A stretch of DNA of 64,000 nt from Beijerinckiaceae bacterium (GCA_947370975.1 CANBNG010000003.1:1-64000), one strand, 5' to 3'. Positions 1-6,717 are shown, counted from the first letter of the stretch. The notes: generated by a model not told the origin, from the letters alone. Numbers and translations are program-made.

Positions 1-1
1 C

Positions 2-2917
2 CGGCCGGCCTTGCGCCGTCAGAACGTCAACTTGCCGGAGCTTCGTGACGATCTCTTCCGCCTTGTGTCTCTTCCTCGGCATTCCGCAGTCCTCCATCAG
101 GCTCAAAAGCCATACTTCAGGGAGGATCACTTTTCAGGGGGCAGACCACGGGCAGTATTGAGCAAACTTGAAGGCCGCCGCTCTGATACAGACTTCTGGA
201 CAAAGCAGACGCACCGCAGCAAGGCACTGTGGGCTGCTAGGAAGCTGCTACACAGGGAGCCTATCAAGGTGATTACGCTCGCTAGCCTCGGGCAGCGGGC
301 AGTCACTGATTGCGGATATGCCAAGAGCAAGGGCGACAAGGTGCTGCGGGCGGCTTGGGATAGAGCCTGCCCCAACCTGGACCTCTATAAAGGCAAGCTG
401 CTTGGTGACAATGGCTGTCTCCATCCGGCGGAAGACAGGATGTTCACCACGCTGGAGATAAGTGCCTTGATTGGCATTTCTCCTGATTTCAAGCTCAGAG
501 CAAATGAGACTGAGAAGGCACGGCTATTAGCGCAGGCAATACCACCGCAGATTGCTGAGATGGTAGCTGACGCAGCCATAACCGTGTTGGAAGGTAAGCT
601 AAAGAAACCCAAAGCAAGCACACCCAAACAGCTGAGCATAAGCCGCGCCACCACGCTTCTGTCATCCGATGGGGAGGTTAGGTTTTACATCTCAGAGCAG
701 GACTTAGGGGACCGTGCTGCTAGCAGCTTGATTGGTAAGCCACCCACCTCGAAGGATTATGATTATCTCTTTGATGCTGACGTCATCGACAAGGATTTTA
801 TCGTGGAGGGCCCATTTGACCCCACTATAGGACGTCGTCCCGTCATTGGTGCTGTGAAACGAAAGATATTCCGTGATGCTGCTCACACTGACGCAGTGAG
901 CTCCATCCGTGCTATTCAAGAAACGAGCGGCGCACGGCTTGCTGAATCACCATATCCTATAAGCGCCAAGACTATAGCCAATTTTGAGAAGCGTGGGGTG
1001 AAGTATCGCCTTATCAATGATGGCCGTAGCTATGAGAAATGGATTGAGCCACGCGAAGGCAAGAAGGGGCATTGGGACAGGCCACGCAGCGAGCCTATCC
1101 CATCCTCAACATATGGCTGGATACCTGACAAAAACACGAAGGTGCCGCAGTTTGCGCTAGCTGGTGTGGCAAGTGAGGAAGTCAAAGCTGGTTTCTTCGC
1201 GTTGGCTAAGCGGTGTGACACCGTCTATTACCACACGGCAACCGCTGACTATCAGAAACAAGCCAAGTTCCTCAGCTCGCGCATATTGAGAGAACATAGG
1301 CTGGGTGGCAGCGTCTTCACGACTTTGGCTGTGAATCGCTACGGGGATGATATGCCCGCTATGAACTATCATATTGATAGCGGGGACCATAACAGCGGCC
1401 TTACCACCATCGCCGTCTTCAACGAAGGCTCATATGAAGGTGGTTATTTTGTTATCCCCCAATATCGCTGCGCATTCAGGGTAGGTGATGGGGATGTGTT
1501 TGTAGCAAATTCTCGCAAGGTTCACGGCGTTCAGCAGTTGGATGGCGCTGGCCGTCGCTTGTCGGTGGTGTGCTACACCAAGACAACGCTTGCCTACAAA
1601 GAGAATACCGAGCAGGCCTATCCGCCAAAATCAGAACGTCCAAACTTCCGCTGGAACCAATACAAGCTTGCGGTGGTAGTTTCCCCTGATGGCGAGCATC
1701 CGCGCCCCATCAAGATATTCAGGTATCTGAAGCAGCAGAAGATTGCCCCCCGCCGTGTCACACTTTTCGTTCCTAATGAGCAGCTGGTGGCTGTCTATGC
1801 TGCTGCGCTAGCCGCAGACAAGCAGCCGAAGCGTGCGTTGGGTTATGGCGCTGAAATAAGCTGTGAGAATCCAGCTGACTATTTTGCGCCAAACACACCT
1901 ATCGTTTATATGCGCGATGACATCGAGGGGATATATGGACTGACCGGTTCAAGCAAAGATGCGGTTTTGTCCGTAGATGGTTTTGAGCAGCGGGTTATTC
2001 GGCGTGGGTTTGATGCTTGCCGTGAGCACAGCTCTTATCTCTGGGGTATATCCATAAAGGGAGATACGGACAATCTAGGGGACCATTTGGACAAGTCGCT
2101 GTCAGTCCGCAGCTTCCACCCCATCAGCAGTTGCGTTGGCATTATCAACCGTCCCAATCTTACGGCTAGATATCTGCCAAATGACGCGGCTACCTATGAC
2201 TTGGGGCTTGCTCACTTCCAAAAAGATGGGCGCACGGTGAGGTTTGATTATATAACGGACGCACTACCATATGTAGCTATCGCAGGTGGTAAGCCAATCA
2301 AGGGTGTGAAGGCTGCGGACATTCCACCTTATTATGTAGCGCAACCGCAAACCAAACGTACTGTGAAATCCCAGCGTAAGGTCCTTGCAATAAATGGACT
2401 TCCCGCCACTGGTAAATCAACACTTTTGAAGGCTTTCTTGAAGGCAAGTGGGAAGTGGGACAACGTCAAGCTGGGTAAGGGCTTTAAGGCACTCTATAAC
2501 AAGCAATTGGATTGCTATGTCCTTGGTGAGTATGTAGATGGCGAGGATTTTCCGGGCACCGACCGGCTGGATATGGCAGTGCAGCCTGTGGCATTGAGTT
2601 TCCTCAGCAAGGGCAACAGCAATATCATCTTTGAGGGGGACAGGCTGTTTAACTTTAGCTTCCTTGAAGCTGTTGATGAGATGGGCGTGTCGCTCCAAAT
2701 CATTGAGATGGTGGCGTCAGAGGCTGTCCTGAAGGCGCGACATAAGAAGCGTAAAGACAATCAACAGGAGCAGTTCATAAAAGCCAAGCGTACAAAGATA
2801 CGCAACATATGTGGCTCACCCACCTTCTTCAGCAGAGTTAAGACGATGGGGAACAACACGGATGAGGAGCAGGCGCAGATATTAGCGGCAATGAGGACGT
2901 ATTTGGGAATCAGCTAA
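2..2917 (+). CDS. DNA-hypermodification fusion enzyme: C5-methyltransferase C-terminus, TET/JBP dioxygenase, glycosyltransferase, P-loop kinase (5'-partial)
   Basis: The frame is open to the left edge; residues here count from a TTG at 11, which is probably not the true start. Residues about 110-195 match the end of C5-cytosine DNA methyltransferases: AWDRACPNL, then HPAEDRMFTTLEISALIG (motif IX type) and RLLAQAIPPQIAE (motif X type, with AQ in place of the usual GN). Residues about 376-530 fit a TET/JBP 2-oxoglutarate/Fe(II) dioxygenase: H454-I-D456, H505 and R515/R516 about ten residues later. Residues about 548-775 look like the phage TET-associated glycosyltransferase: VTLFVPNEQ, acidic YMRDDIEGI (634-641), SYLWGI, CVGIINRPN. 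Residues 785-968 are a P-loop kinase: GLPATGKST Walker A (796-804), GTDRLDMAVQP, IIFEGDRLF, and a basic lid near 910-930. Residues 196-375 match nothing I recognise. Inferred role: stepwise methylation, oxidation, glycosylation and phosphorylation of cytosine in DNA. Domain calls are from motifs only; the kinase substrate is unknown. Confidence 0.82.
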   Translation, partial: RPALRRQNVNLPELRDDLFRLVSLPRHSAVLHQAQKPYFREDHFSGGRPRAVLSKLEGRRSDTDFWTKQTHRSKALWAARKLLHREPIKVITLASLGQRAVTDCGYAKSKGDKVLRAAWDRACPNLDLYKGKLLGDNGCLHPAEDRMFTTLEISALIGISPDFKLRANETEKARLLAQAIPPQIAEMVADAAITVLEGKLKKPKASTPKQLSISRATTLLSSDGEVRFYISEQDLGDRAASSLIGKPPTSKDYDYLFDADVIDKDFIVEGPFDPTIGRRPVIGAVKRKIFRDAAHTDAVSSIRAIQETSGARLAESPYPISAKTIANFEKRGVKYRLINDGRSYEKWIEPREGKKGHWDRPRSEPIPSSTYGWIPDKNTKVPQFALAGVASEEVKAGFFALAKRCDTVYYHTATADYQKQAKFLSSRILREHRLGGSVFTTLAVNRYGDDMPAMNYHIDSGDHNSGLTTIAVFNEGSYEGGYFVIPQYRCAFRVGDGDVFVANSRKVHGVQQLDGAGRRLSVVCYTKTTLAYKENTEQAYPPKSERPNFRWNQYKLAVVVSPDGEHPRPIKIFRYLKQQKIAPRRVTLFVPNEQLVAVYAAALAADKQPKRALGYGAEISCENPADYFAPNTPIVYMRDDIEGIYGLTGSSKDAVLSVDGFEQRVIRRGFDACREHSSYLWGISIKGDTDNLGDHLDKSLSVRSFHPISSCVGIINRPNLTARYLPNDAATYDLGLAHFQKDGRTVRFDYITDALPYVAIAGGKPIKGVKAADIPPYYVAQPQTKRTVKSQRKVLAINGLPATGKSTLLKAFLKASGKWDNVKLGKGFKALYNKQLDCYVLGEYVDGEDFPGTDRLDMAVQPVALSFLSKGNSNIIFEGDRLFNFSFLEAVDEMGVSLQIIEMVASEAVLKARHKKRKDNQQEQFIKAKRTKIRNICGSPTFFSRVKTMGNNTDEEQAQILAAMRTYLGIS

Positions 2918-2985
2918 ACAAGCAGAGTGTGCATATTGGCGCCCGTGTTATTTGTGGCTCCCGTTGGGTGGGCGTCGTCAGGTAC

Positions 2986-3570
2986 TCAGGCTAACTCCAC
3001 TGCCGCACGTAGCTGCTCATCGTTGACGTCGATGTAGCGTTGAGTTGTTGAGATGGATGAGTGGCCAGCCAGTGTCTGCAACACACGAACGCCAATGCCC
3101 TTTGCAGCCAATGCGGTAATCATTGAACGCCTCCCGCTGTGGCTTGTCGCGTCAGCAAAGCCCGCTCCATCATATATGCGCAGCAGGAGCTGACACATCG
3201 TATTGGGTGAGAATCCCGCACCCTTTTGTGATTGGAAGAGTGCCGGGCATATGGCTCGTAGCTTTGCCTGTTTTAGATAGATGGCTAATTCCTTCTGGAG
3301 CCGCTCGTTTAGGAACACCCGCCTCGCCTTACGTCCCTTCGTTTGCAGAGGTGACAAGGTGAACTCCTCACGCACTCTACCATCTTCGCCAAGCACATTG
3401 GCTTGCGTGAGGGCAGCTATCTCTTTTGCACGTAGCCCGGCGAGGAAGCTGAACAGGACAATCGCCCTGTCCCTTGCTGCGTGTTTTCGTGTTGAGCAGT
3501 GCGCTAGCACTTGTTTAAGCTGTTTGTCTGTTAGCGTCCTTGCTTGCTTCATTGGGCACCTGAATGTCAT
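2986..3570 (-). CDS. tyrosine recombinase/integrase, catalytic domain only
   Basis: A 194-residue protein with the full tyrosine recombinase active site: R47 in FLAGLRAKE, a lysine near 78-81, H144-x-x-R147 in SHSGRRS, H170 in LAGHSS and the nucleophile Y179 in TTQRYIDV. It starts almost directly at the catalytic domain and lacks the N-terminal arm-binding and core-binding domains of lambda-type integrases (usually 300-400 residues). An internal Met at residue 7 (3552) is an alternative start. It converges on the large modification gene with 68 bases between them. It is the obvious candidate for integrating this element at tRNA-Thr, although it sits about 2.6 kb from the attachment site rather than beside it. 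Confidence 0.85.
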   Translation of the reverse strand: MTFRCPMKQARTLTDKQLKQVLAHCSTRKHAARDRAIVLFSFLAGLRAKEIAALTQANVLGEDGRVREEFTLSPLQTKGRKARRVFLNERLQKELAIYLKQAKLRAICPALFQSQKGAGFSPNTMCQLLLRIYDGAGFADATSHSGRRSMITALAAKGIGVRVLQTLAGHSSISTTQRYIDVNDEQLRAAVELA

Positions 3571-3909
3571 TTTTTACGCTATAAAAAATATTGCCTGATA
3601 TTAGTTTTTCCTACCCCTGTTTTTGCAATGCTGATTTTTCCGTTTTTCAGTGAGTTAGCTCAGAAAGCCATAGAATTGTTATTTCGTGACATCCGACCTA
3701 GTACGCTATCAAATGAACCGTTTGACGCAGTTTTTTGCAGGTACGGAAAGTTTATCATCGGCCTGGTGATTTTACACAGCAGGCATAGTGGCAATGGTAT
3801 TTTGGCAATAGTGAAGCTACAGCGGCATAAAGCCAACTGTGGAAGTTCCAAACACACGCAACGACGCTATGCTTTTATAACGGTATCTCCCCGCTTCGTT
3901 GCGTTCTAA
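3571..3909. other. AT-rich intergenic stretch, no supported gene
   Basis: This 339-base gap lies between the recombinase start and the end of the HUH-like gene, both on the minus strand. It is rich in T runs and presumably holds the recombinase promoter. A plus-strand frame crosses it, but it begins inside the recombinase gene, has no ribosome binding site and resembles nothing known to me. Confidence 0.5.
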
Positions 3910-4428
3910 TCAGTCTGGAAAATAGCAATTCCGCAAATCCAATATCCCTTGTGCCTGTTCATTTTGCCTGTACGTCTGCTTGAGAGAGTAGGTGAGATAA
4001 AATCCGTTATCATAACCAAAGTGCGACAGATGTTTTTCAAACTTCTCCGTAGCAAAGCGTTCTGTCTGCATATCCCAACAGCGCTTTAATACGCTGATGG
4101 TTTCGTCCTCGTTCATTCCTTTCGCGCAATCAAGTAAGCCGTGTGCGTGCCAGCCTACAGCCTCCGCATATTCAAGCGTTATGATACGAGGAAGCCGTGC
4201 ACCTTTGTTCTTATGTGCTGCCTTGAAGATGCACCTATCAACTTTGTTGAGATATCTTGTTAGCTCTTTTGAAAGCCAATGCTCATCATAGCCGTTGTAA
4301 TGTCTGCGCATAGCATTGGGTGTATGCCAACAGGCTACCACATTCCAGTGCTTGCTATGCTCTCTTAGCCATCGCTGCTGCGCAATCCTAAGCATCTGAT
4401 TGTTCGATAAACTCCCTTCTTCATTCAT
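3910..4428 (-). CDS. possible HUH-type replication/nicking protein
   Basis: Start chosen at 4428 because a near-perfect Shine-Dalgarno (TAGGAGG) lies 7 bases upstream; a longer frame to 4554 would overlap the neighbouring promoter. The 172-residue product has VGWHAHGLL (H94-x-H96), which resembles motif 2 of HUH endonucleases, and about 50 residues later YLTYSLK with a Y-x-x-K (Y147...K150) resembling the catalytic tyrosine motif of single-Tyr Rep proteins. The order H-x-H then Y-x-x-K and the length fit a small rolling-circle initiator. I do not recognise the exact family, so the function is inferred. It is divergent from the DUF6626-like gene, with a strong inverted repeat in between that could be its nick site or an operator. 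Confidence 0.5.
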   Translation of the reverse strand: MNEEGSLSNNQMLRIAQQRWLREHSKHWNVVACWHTPNAMRRHYNGYDEHWLSKELTRYLNKVDRCIFKAAHKNKGARLPRIITLEYAEAVGWHAHGLLDCAKGMNEDETISVLKRCWDMQTERFATEKFEKHLSHFGYDNGFYLTYSLKQTYRQNEQAQGILDLRNCYFPD

Positions 4429-4447
4429 TATATCGCCTCCTATGCCG

Positions 4448-4492
4448 ATACACTTATTTAGCGCTTCCTGAGTTTTTGCTAAATAAATGTAT
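4448..4492. repeat. 15-base inverted repeat in a divergent promoter region
   Basis: Left arm 4448-4462 (ATACACTTATTTAGC) and right arm 4478-4492 (GCTAAATAAATGTAT) match at 14 of 15 positions around a 15-base spacer. It sits between two divergent genes and the right arm runs into the ATG of the plus-strand gene. It could be an operator that controls both genes or a hairpin origin recognised by the HUH-like protein. The position over a start codon favours autoregulation. Confidence 0.6.
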
Positions 4493-4799
4493 GAGAAACA
4501 CACAATATCTAGAGAACATATATAGGGACGTGAAGGCGCTGGGTTTGGTTGCAAATCAATACGATTTTAGCGTGTTATGCGGTAGAACACCTGCTTGGTT
4601 TAGCGCAATCAAAGCACGCGGCTTGCCGATAACGCCGGATGCGATGCTGACGTTGAGCTACAATCTGCGTTGCCGTGCTAGTGAGGTTTTGAATTTGGAA
4701 GCGAGTGATAGCGCGGTGATGTTAAGTGAGAGGCTTGTTGGGGAAGCACAGGAATTGATAGGGCAGAAAGTGACAAAGCTATCGCTATCAAAAAATTGA
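4491..4799 (+). CDS. DUF6626-like small protein
   Basis: A 102-residue protein beginning MRNTQYLENIYRD; the ATG at 4491 is preferred to a TTG at 4476. The pattern LENIYRDVKALGLVANQYDF followed by GRTPAWFSAIKARG resembles the alphaproteobacterial DUF6626 family, whose function is not known; the assignment is from memory of the family pattern and is tentative. The size and helical character would allow a DNA-binding or regulatory role, which would fit the inverted repeat overlapping its start. It leads a plus-strand series with the two following small genes. Confidence 0.55.
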   Translation: MRNTQYLENIYRDVKALGLVANQYDFSVLCGRTPAWFSAIKARGLPITPDAMLTLSYNLRCRASEVLNLEASDSAVMLSERLVGEAQELIGQKVTKLSLSKN

Positions 4800-4812
4800 A
4801 AGGACTTAGATT

Positions 4813-5184
4813 ATGAGATTGATGCACATTGACCCTGAACTTAGGCGAGTTGCAAATGCAGCAAGACAAGAGCTTGAAATCAAACGTCTCCGTGTACAGC
4901 TGAAACGCTGTAAGAATGGAATTCCACATAATCCAAAATGGGAAGCGCACTGGGAGGACTATATTAGCAGCGCAGTCACGCAAGTTGTTGCAGATTATCT
5001 GGCTAGGAAAAATGCAGCGCCGCAAACACAAAACAAGCGCCCTGTAGCACCTGTCTGGCAGCAGCCTGCTACCCAAGTAGCGCAGTTCCAAAACCCTGCT
5101 GCACAGCCCTATAATCGCGTTGCGCAGCAGGCCCCACAAACAGTCCAGAATCGTGCTGTTTCTAAACCTGCACCGGGCGTCTGA
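4813..5184 (+). CDS. hypothetical Q/P/A-rich small protein
   Basis: Starts 13 bases after the preceding gene, with GAAAGGA as ribosome binding site about 10 bases upstream. The 123-residue product has a charged helical N-terminal half (RQELEIKRLRVQLKRCK, consistent with a short coiled coil) and a low-complexity C-terminal half rich in Gln, Pro and Ala with many QQP/QNP steps. No family recognised. Spacing suggests cotranscription with the DUF6626-like gene. Confidence 0.6.
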   Translation: MRLMHIDPELRRVANAARQELEIKRLRVQLKRCKNGIPHNPKWEAHWEDYISSAVTQVVADYLARKNAAPQTQNKRPVAPVWQQPATQVAQFQNPAAQPYNRVAQQAPQTVQNRAVSKPAPGV

Positions 5185-5257
5185 TATCAGCCACGATTGC
5201 GCATAGTAGCACGTGACTACACGGCGCATTGTTGTTCTATTTTCTGCTTGGGCAACC

Positions 5258-5291
5258 GAAAAGATTGGTTGATTTGTGAAAAGATTGGTTG
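5258..5291. repeat. 14-base direct repeat, 20-base period
   Basis: GAAAAGATTGGTTG occurs at 5258-5271 and again at 5278-5291. The two copies are two helical turns apart, which is typical of binding sites for one protein on one face of the DNA. The 5185-5471 gap also holds two copies of AGCACGTGAC (5208-5217 and 5391-5400) and otherwise no gene. Possible iterons, recombinase arm sites or an operator. Confidence 0.55.
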
Positions 5292-5471
5292 TCCAGCAGC
5301 GTGTGTGGCGCAACTATGTGTGTCTAGTCCAGTGCTAGTATGTGAAATCGTGGCAGGTTGAGCACACCGATATCAACGGTAGATTTCGTGAGCACGTGAC
5401 AGGATTTCGGTAGGAATGTGCGCACAGCGACAACAAGCTTGCTCTTGTAACGCAACACACAGGAGGCAAGC

Positions 5472-5936
5472 GTGGCACATTTGGAAACACTGAAAGTCGT
5501 AGCAAAGCCCAACTTCAATCCTACAACTGCTGAGGAGCGCCGCAGGCACAAACTGATTGTAAAGCTACAGGAGCAGCTTTGCTTGGCAGAGGCGCAGTTG
5601 GGTGGTTCGCCGTATATGCGTATGCGGTGGATTACGACAGCAGACGGACAGGGAGAGCCACACCGTGTCCAACGTGCTGTGCGTGTGAAGCAGTGGTGGT
5701 TTAAGAACGTGGCTGGCGCTGTGCTGCTCACTGTGCGCTACGGCGCCAAGCTGCTGCCCATAGCTAACGGTATGACTGCTATTGAGGTTGGAGCACTTGC
5801 TGAGCTGCCGAACACAATCACCACAGTCATACAAGCAGTGGATGCGGGTGAGTTGGATAGGGAGTTGGCTGCGGCGTCCAAAGATAGGCAGTTTGTGAAA
5901 ACGAAAGTGGACAAGCGAGCAGGGGGCAAGAAATAG
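5472..5936 (+). CDS. DUF6641-like protein
   Basis: GTG start at 5472 behind a strong AGGAGG at 5461-5466. The 154-residue protein has an N-terminal MAHLETLKVV, a basic helix (RRRHKLIVKLQEQLCLAEAQ), a central KQWWFKN-type aromatic segment, RYGAKLL, and a C-terminal charged tail. This pattern fits the DUF6641 family known from proteobacterial mobile elements; function unknown. A perfect 12-base-arm hairpin follows the stop codon, so the transcript likely ends here. Confidence 0.65.
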   Translation: MAHLETLKVVAKPNFNPTTAEERRRHKLIVKLQEQLCLAEAQLGGSPYMRMRWITTADGQGEPHRVQRAVRVKQWWFKNVAGAVLLTVRYGAKLLPIANGMTAIEVGALAELPNTITTVIQAVDAGELDRELAAASKDRQFVKTKVDKRAGGKK

Positions 5937-5957
5937 CTCCCCACTGCCGTTATAACC

Positions 5958-6003
5958 ACAGCCACCAAGTGCTCATTGTGGGCGTGCTTGGTGGCTGTTT
6001 AAC
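5958..6003 (+). terminator. rho-independent terminator after the DUF6641-like gene
   Basis: ACAGCCACCAAG (5958-5969) and CTTGGTGGCTGT (5987-5998) pair perfectly over 12 bases and a T run follows. Confidence 0.8.
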
Positions 6004-6080
6004 ACACAGTTTTGTGCGGTGCGTAGAAGCGAAAAAACTGAATAAAAACAGGTAGTTGGAAGGCTTAAAAACAGCTTGGC

Positions 6081-6103
6081 GGTATGCTACAATGGTATGC
6101 TAC
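6081..6103. repeat. 10-base direct repeat beside the attachment site
   Basis: GGTATGCTAC at 6081-6090 and 6094-6103, 13 bases apart, ends 47 bases before the tRNA fragment. The position suits an arm-type or accessory site for the recombinase or an excision factor. Confidence 0.5.
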
Positions 6104-6108
6104 TCGCT

Positions 6109-6136
6109 AAAAAGCCCAGTAAATCAGGCTTTTTTA
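6109..6136 (+). terminator. terminator-like hairpin at the right end of the element
   Basis: AAAAAGCC (6109-6116) pairs with GGCTTTTT (6127-6134), with A tract before and T tract after, so it could work in both directions. It insulates the element from the chromosome. Confidence 0.5.
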
Positions 6137-6150
6137 TCGAAAACGCTTTT

Positions 6151-6195
6151 TTGGTAATGGAGAGGTCGACAGTTCAATCCTGTCTCGCAGCACCA
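6151..6195 (+). pseudogene. tRNA-Thr(GGT) 3' half, attachment site of the element
   Basis: Reading from the anticodon loop: TTGGTAA (6151-6157, anticodon GGT), an anticodon-stem 3' strand, then the T arm GACAG-TTCAATC-CTGTC (6168-6184) with a perfect 5-base stem, the acceptor 3' strand TCGCAGC (6185-6191), discriminator A and encoded CCA (6193-6195). The 5' half of the tRNA is missing. This is the classic residue of integration into a tRNA gene, here with a core reaching back to the anticodon loop. The acceptor strand predicts that the intact tRNA starts with GCTGCGA. Confidence 0.85.
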
Positions 6196-6317
6196 TTAAA
6201 TTCCTGACCGGCCTGATCCACCAAGCCATTGCCCCTGTGCGGCTTTTCATTTGATCCGCGCCGCTGCATAGTCTCACGCAACGCAGTCTGTCCGGGCGTA
6301 GGTGGGAGAAGCTGCAG

Positions 6318-6491
6318 ATGATTTCCGTGATCTTGAACAATGTTCTGGCAAAGCAGCGCGCCGACATGGATGCGCGTGCGAAAAAGGCCCACAGCCATCG
6401 CGTCCATTGCCGTTTCCCGATCAAGCTGGCGCTTGAGAAGAGCGGGGCCGAAAAAGTGACTGCCACGCCGAAAGACGATCGGAAGGACTAG
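6318..6491 (+). CDS. hypothetical 57-residue basic protein
   Basis: An ATG at 6318, preceded by GGGAGA at 6304-6309, opens a 57-residue frame (MISVILNNVLAKQRADMDAR...) rich in Lys, Arg and His. Codon use with G/C third positions matches the chromosome rather than the element. It is the first possible gene to the right of the attachment site. No family recognised; it could be a chance frame. Confidence 0.4.
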   Translation: MISVILNNVLAKQRADMDARAKKAHSHRVHCRFPIKLALEKSGAEKVTATPKDDRKD

Positions 6492-6558
6492 CTCAGCCCG
6501 AACCCGCAGCCTGCCCGTGCGTTGTGGGGGCGCTTTCCTTCAACTCAAGGAGGCTGCC

Positions 6559-6639
6559 ATGAGACGCGTTCTTGCGGCTTGCGCCATCGGTTCTTCAGCC
6601 CTGATTTTTGCAGCCGGCGTGCTTCTGGGCGGGCTTTGA
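6559..6639 (+). CDS. 26-residue single-span membrane peptide
   Basis: Behind a perfect AAGGAGG (6547-6553) with 5-base spacing lies a 26-codon frame: MRR followed by a continuous hydrophobic stretch rich in Ala, Leu and Gly, then TGA. Two arginines then a span is typical of a small inner-membrane peptide or of a signal-like leader. It lies 78 bases before the DoxX gene and might be cotranscribed. The ribosome binding site is the main support. Confidence 0.45.
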   Translation: MRRVLAACAIGSSALIFAAGVLLGGL

Positions 6640-6717
6640 AACCGTAGCGCCCCAGTTTCTCCCTTTTGCGATTCGGGGTAAAACATCCCGAACATAAAAA
6701 CAGACGGGAGAAACGAC

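Larger units (their letters stand above)
1..6195. mobile_element. tRNA-Thr integrated element, right portion (left end outside the window)
   Basis: The right boundary is a tRNA-Thr(GGT) 3' half (6151-6195). Inside lie a tyrosine recombinase, a possible HUH replication protein, two genes resembling the families DUF6626 and DUF6641, and direct and inverted repeats. Base composition is clearly richer in A+T than the sequence after 6200, with many TTT/AAA runs and A/T-ending codons. Integration at a tRNA 3' end normally rebuilds the whole tRNA at one junction and leaves a 3' fragment at the other, so the intact gene should be left of position 1. No capsid, terminase, tail or conjugation gene is visible in this part, so whether it is a prophage remnant, a phage satellite or a genomic island is open. 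Confidence 0.75.

Noticed and set aside
3544..3909. 121-residue plus-strand frame in the AT-rich gap
   Set aside because: Starts inside the recombinase gene, has no ribosome binding site and no recognisable features; AT-rich sequence lacks conserved pattern.
4678..5313. 211-residue minus-strand frame in the mobile element
   Set aside because: Antisense to three better-supported small genes with ribosome binding sites; Cys/Leu/Arg-rich composition and no motif.
6151..6195. Functional tRNA gene
   Set aside because: Only the 3' half from the anticodon loop is present; D arm and 5' acceptor strand are missing.
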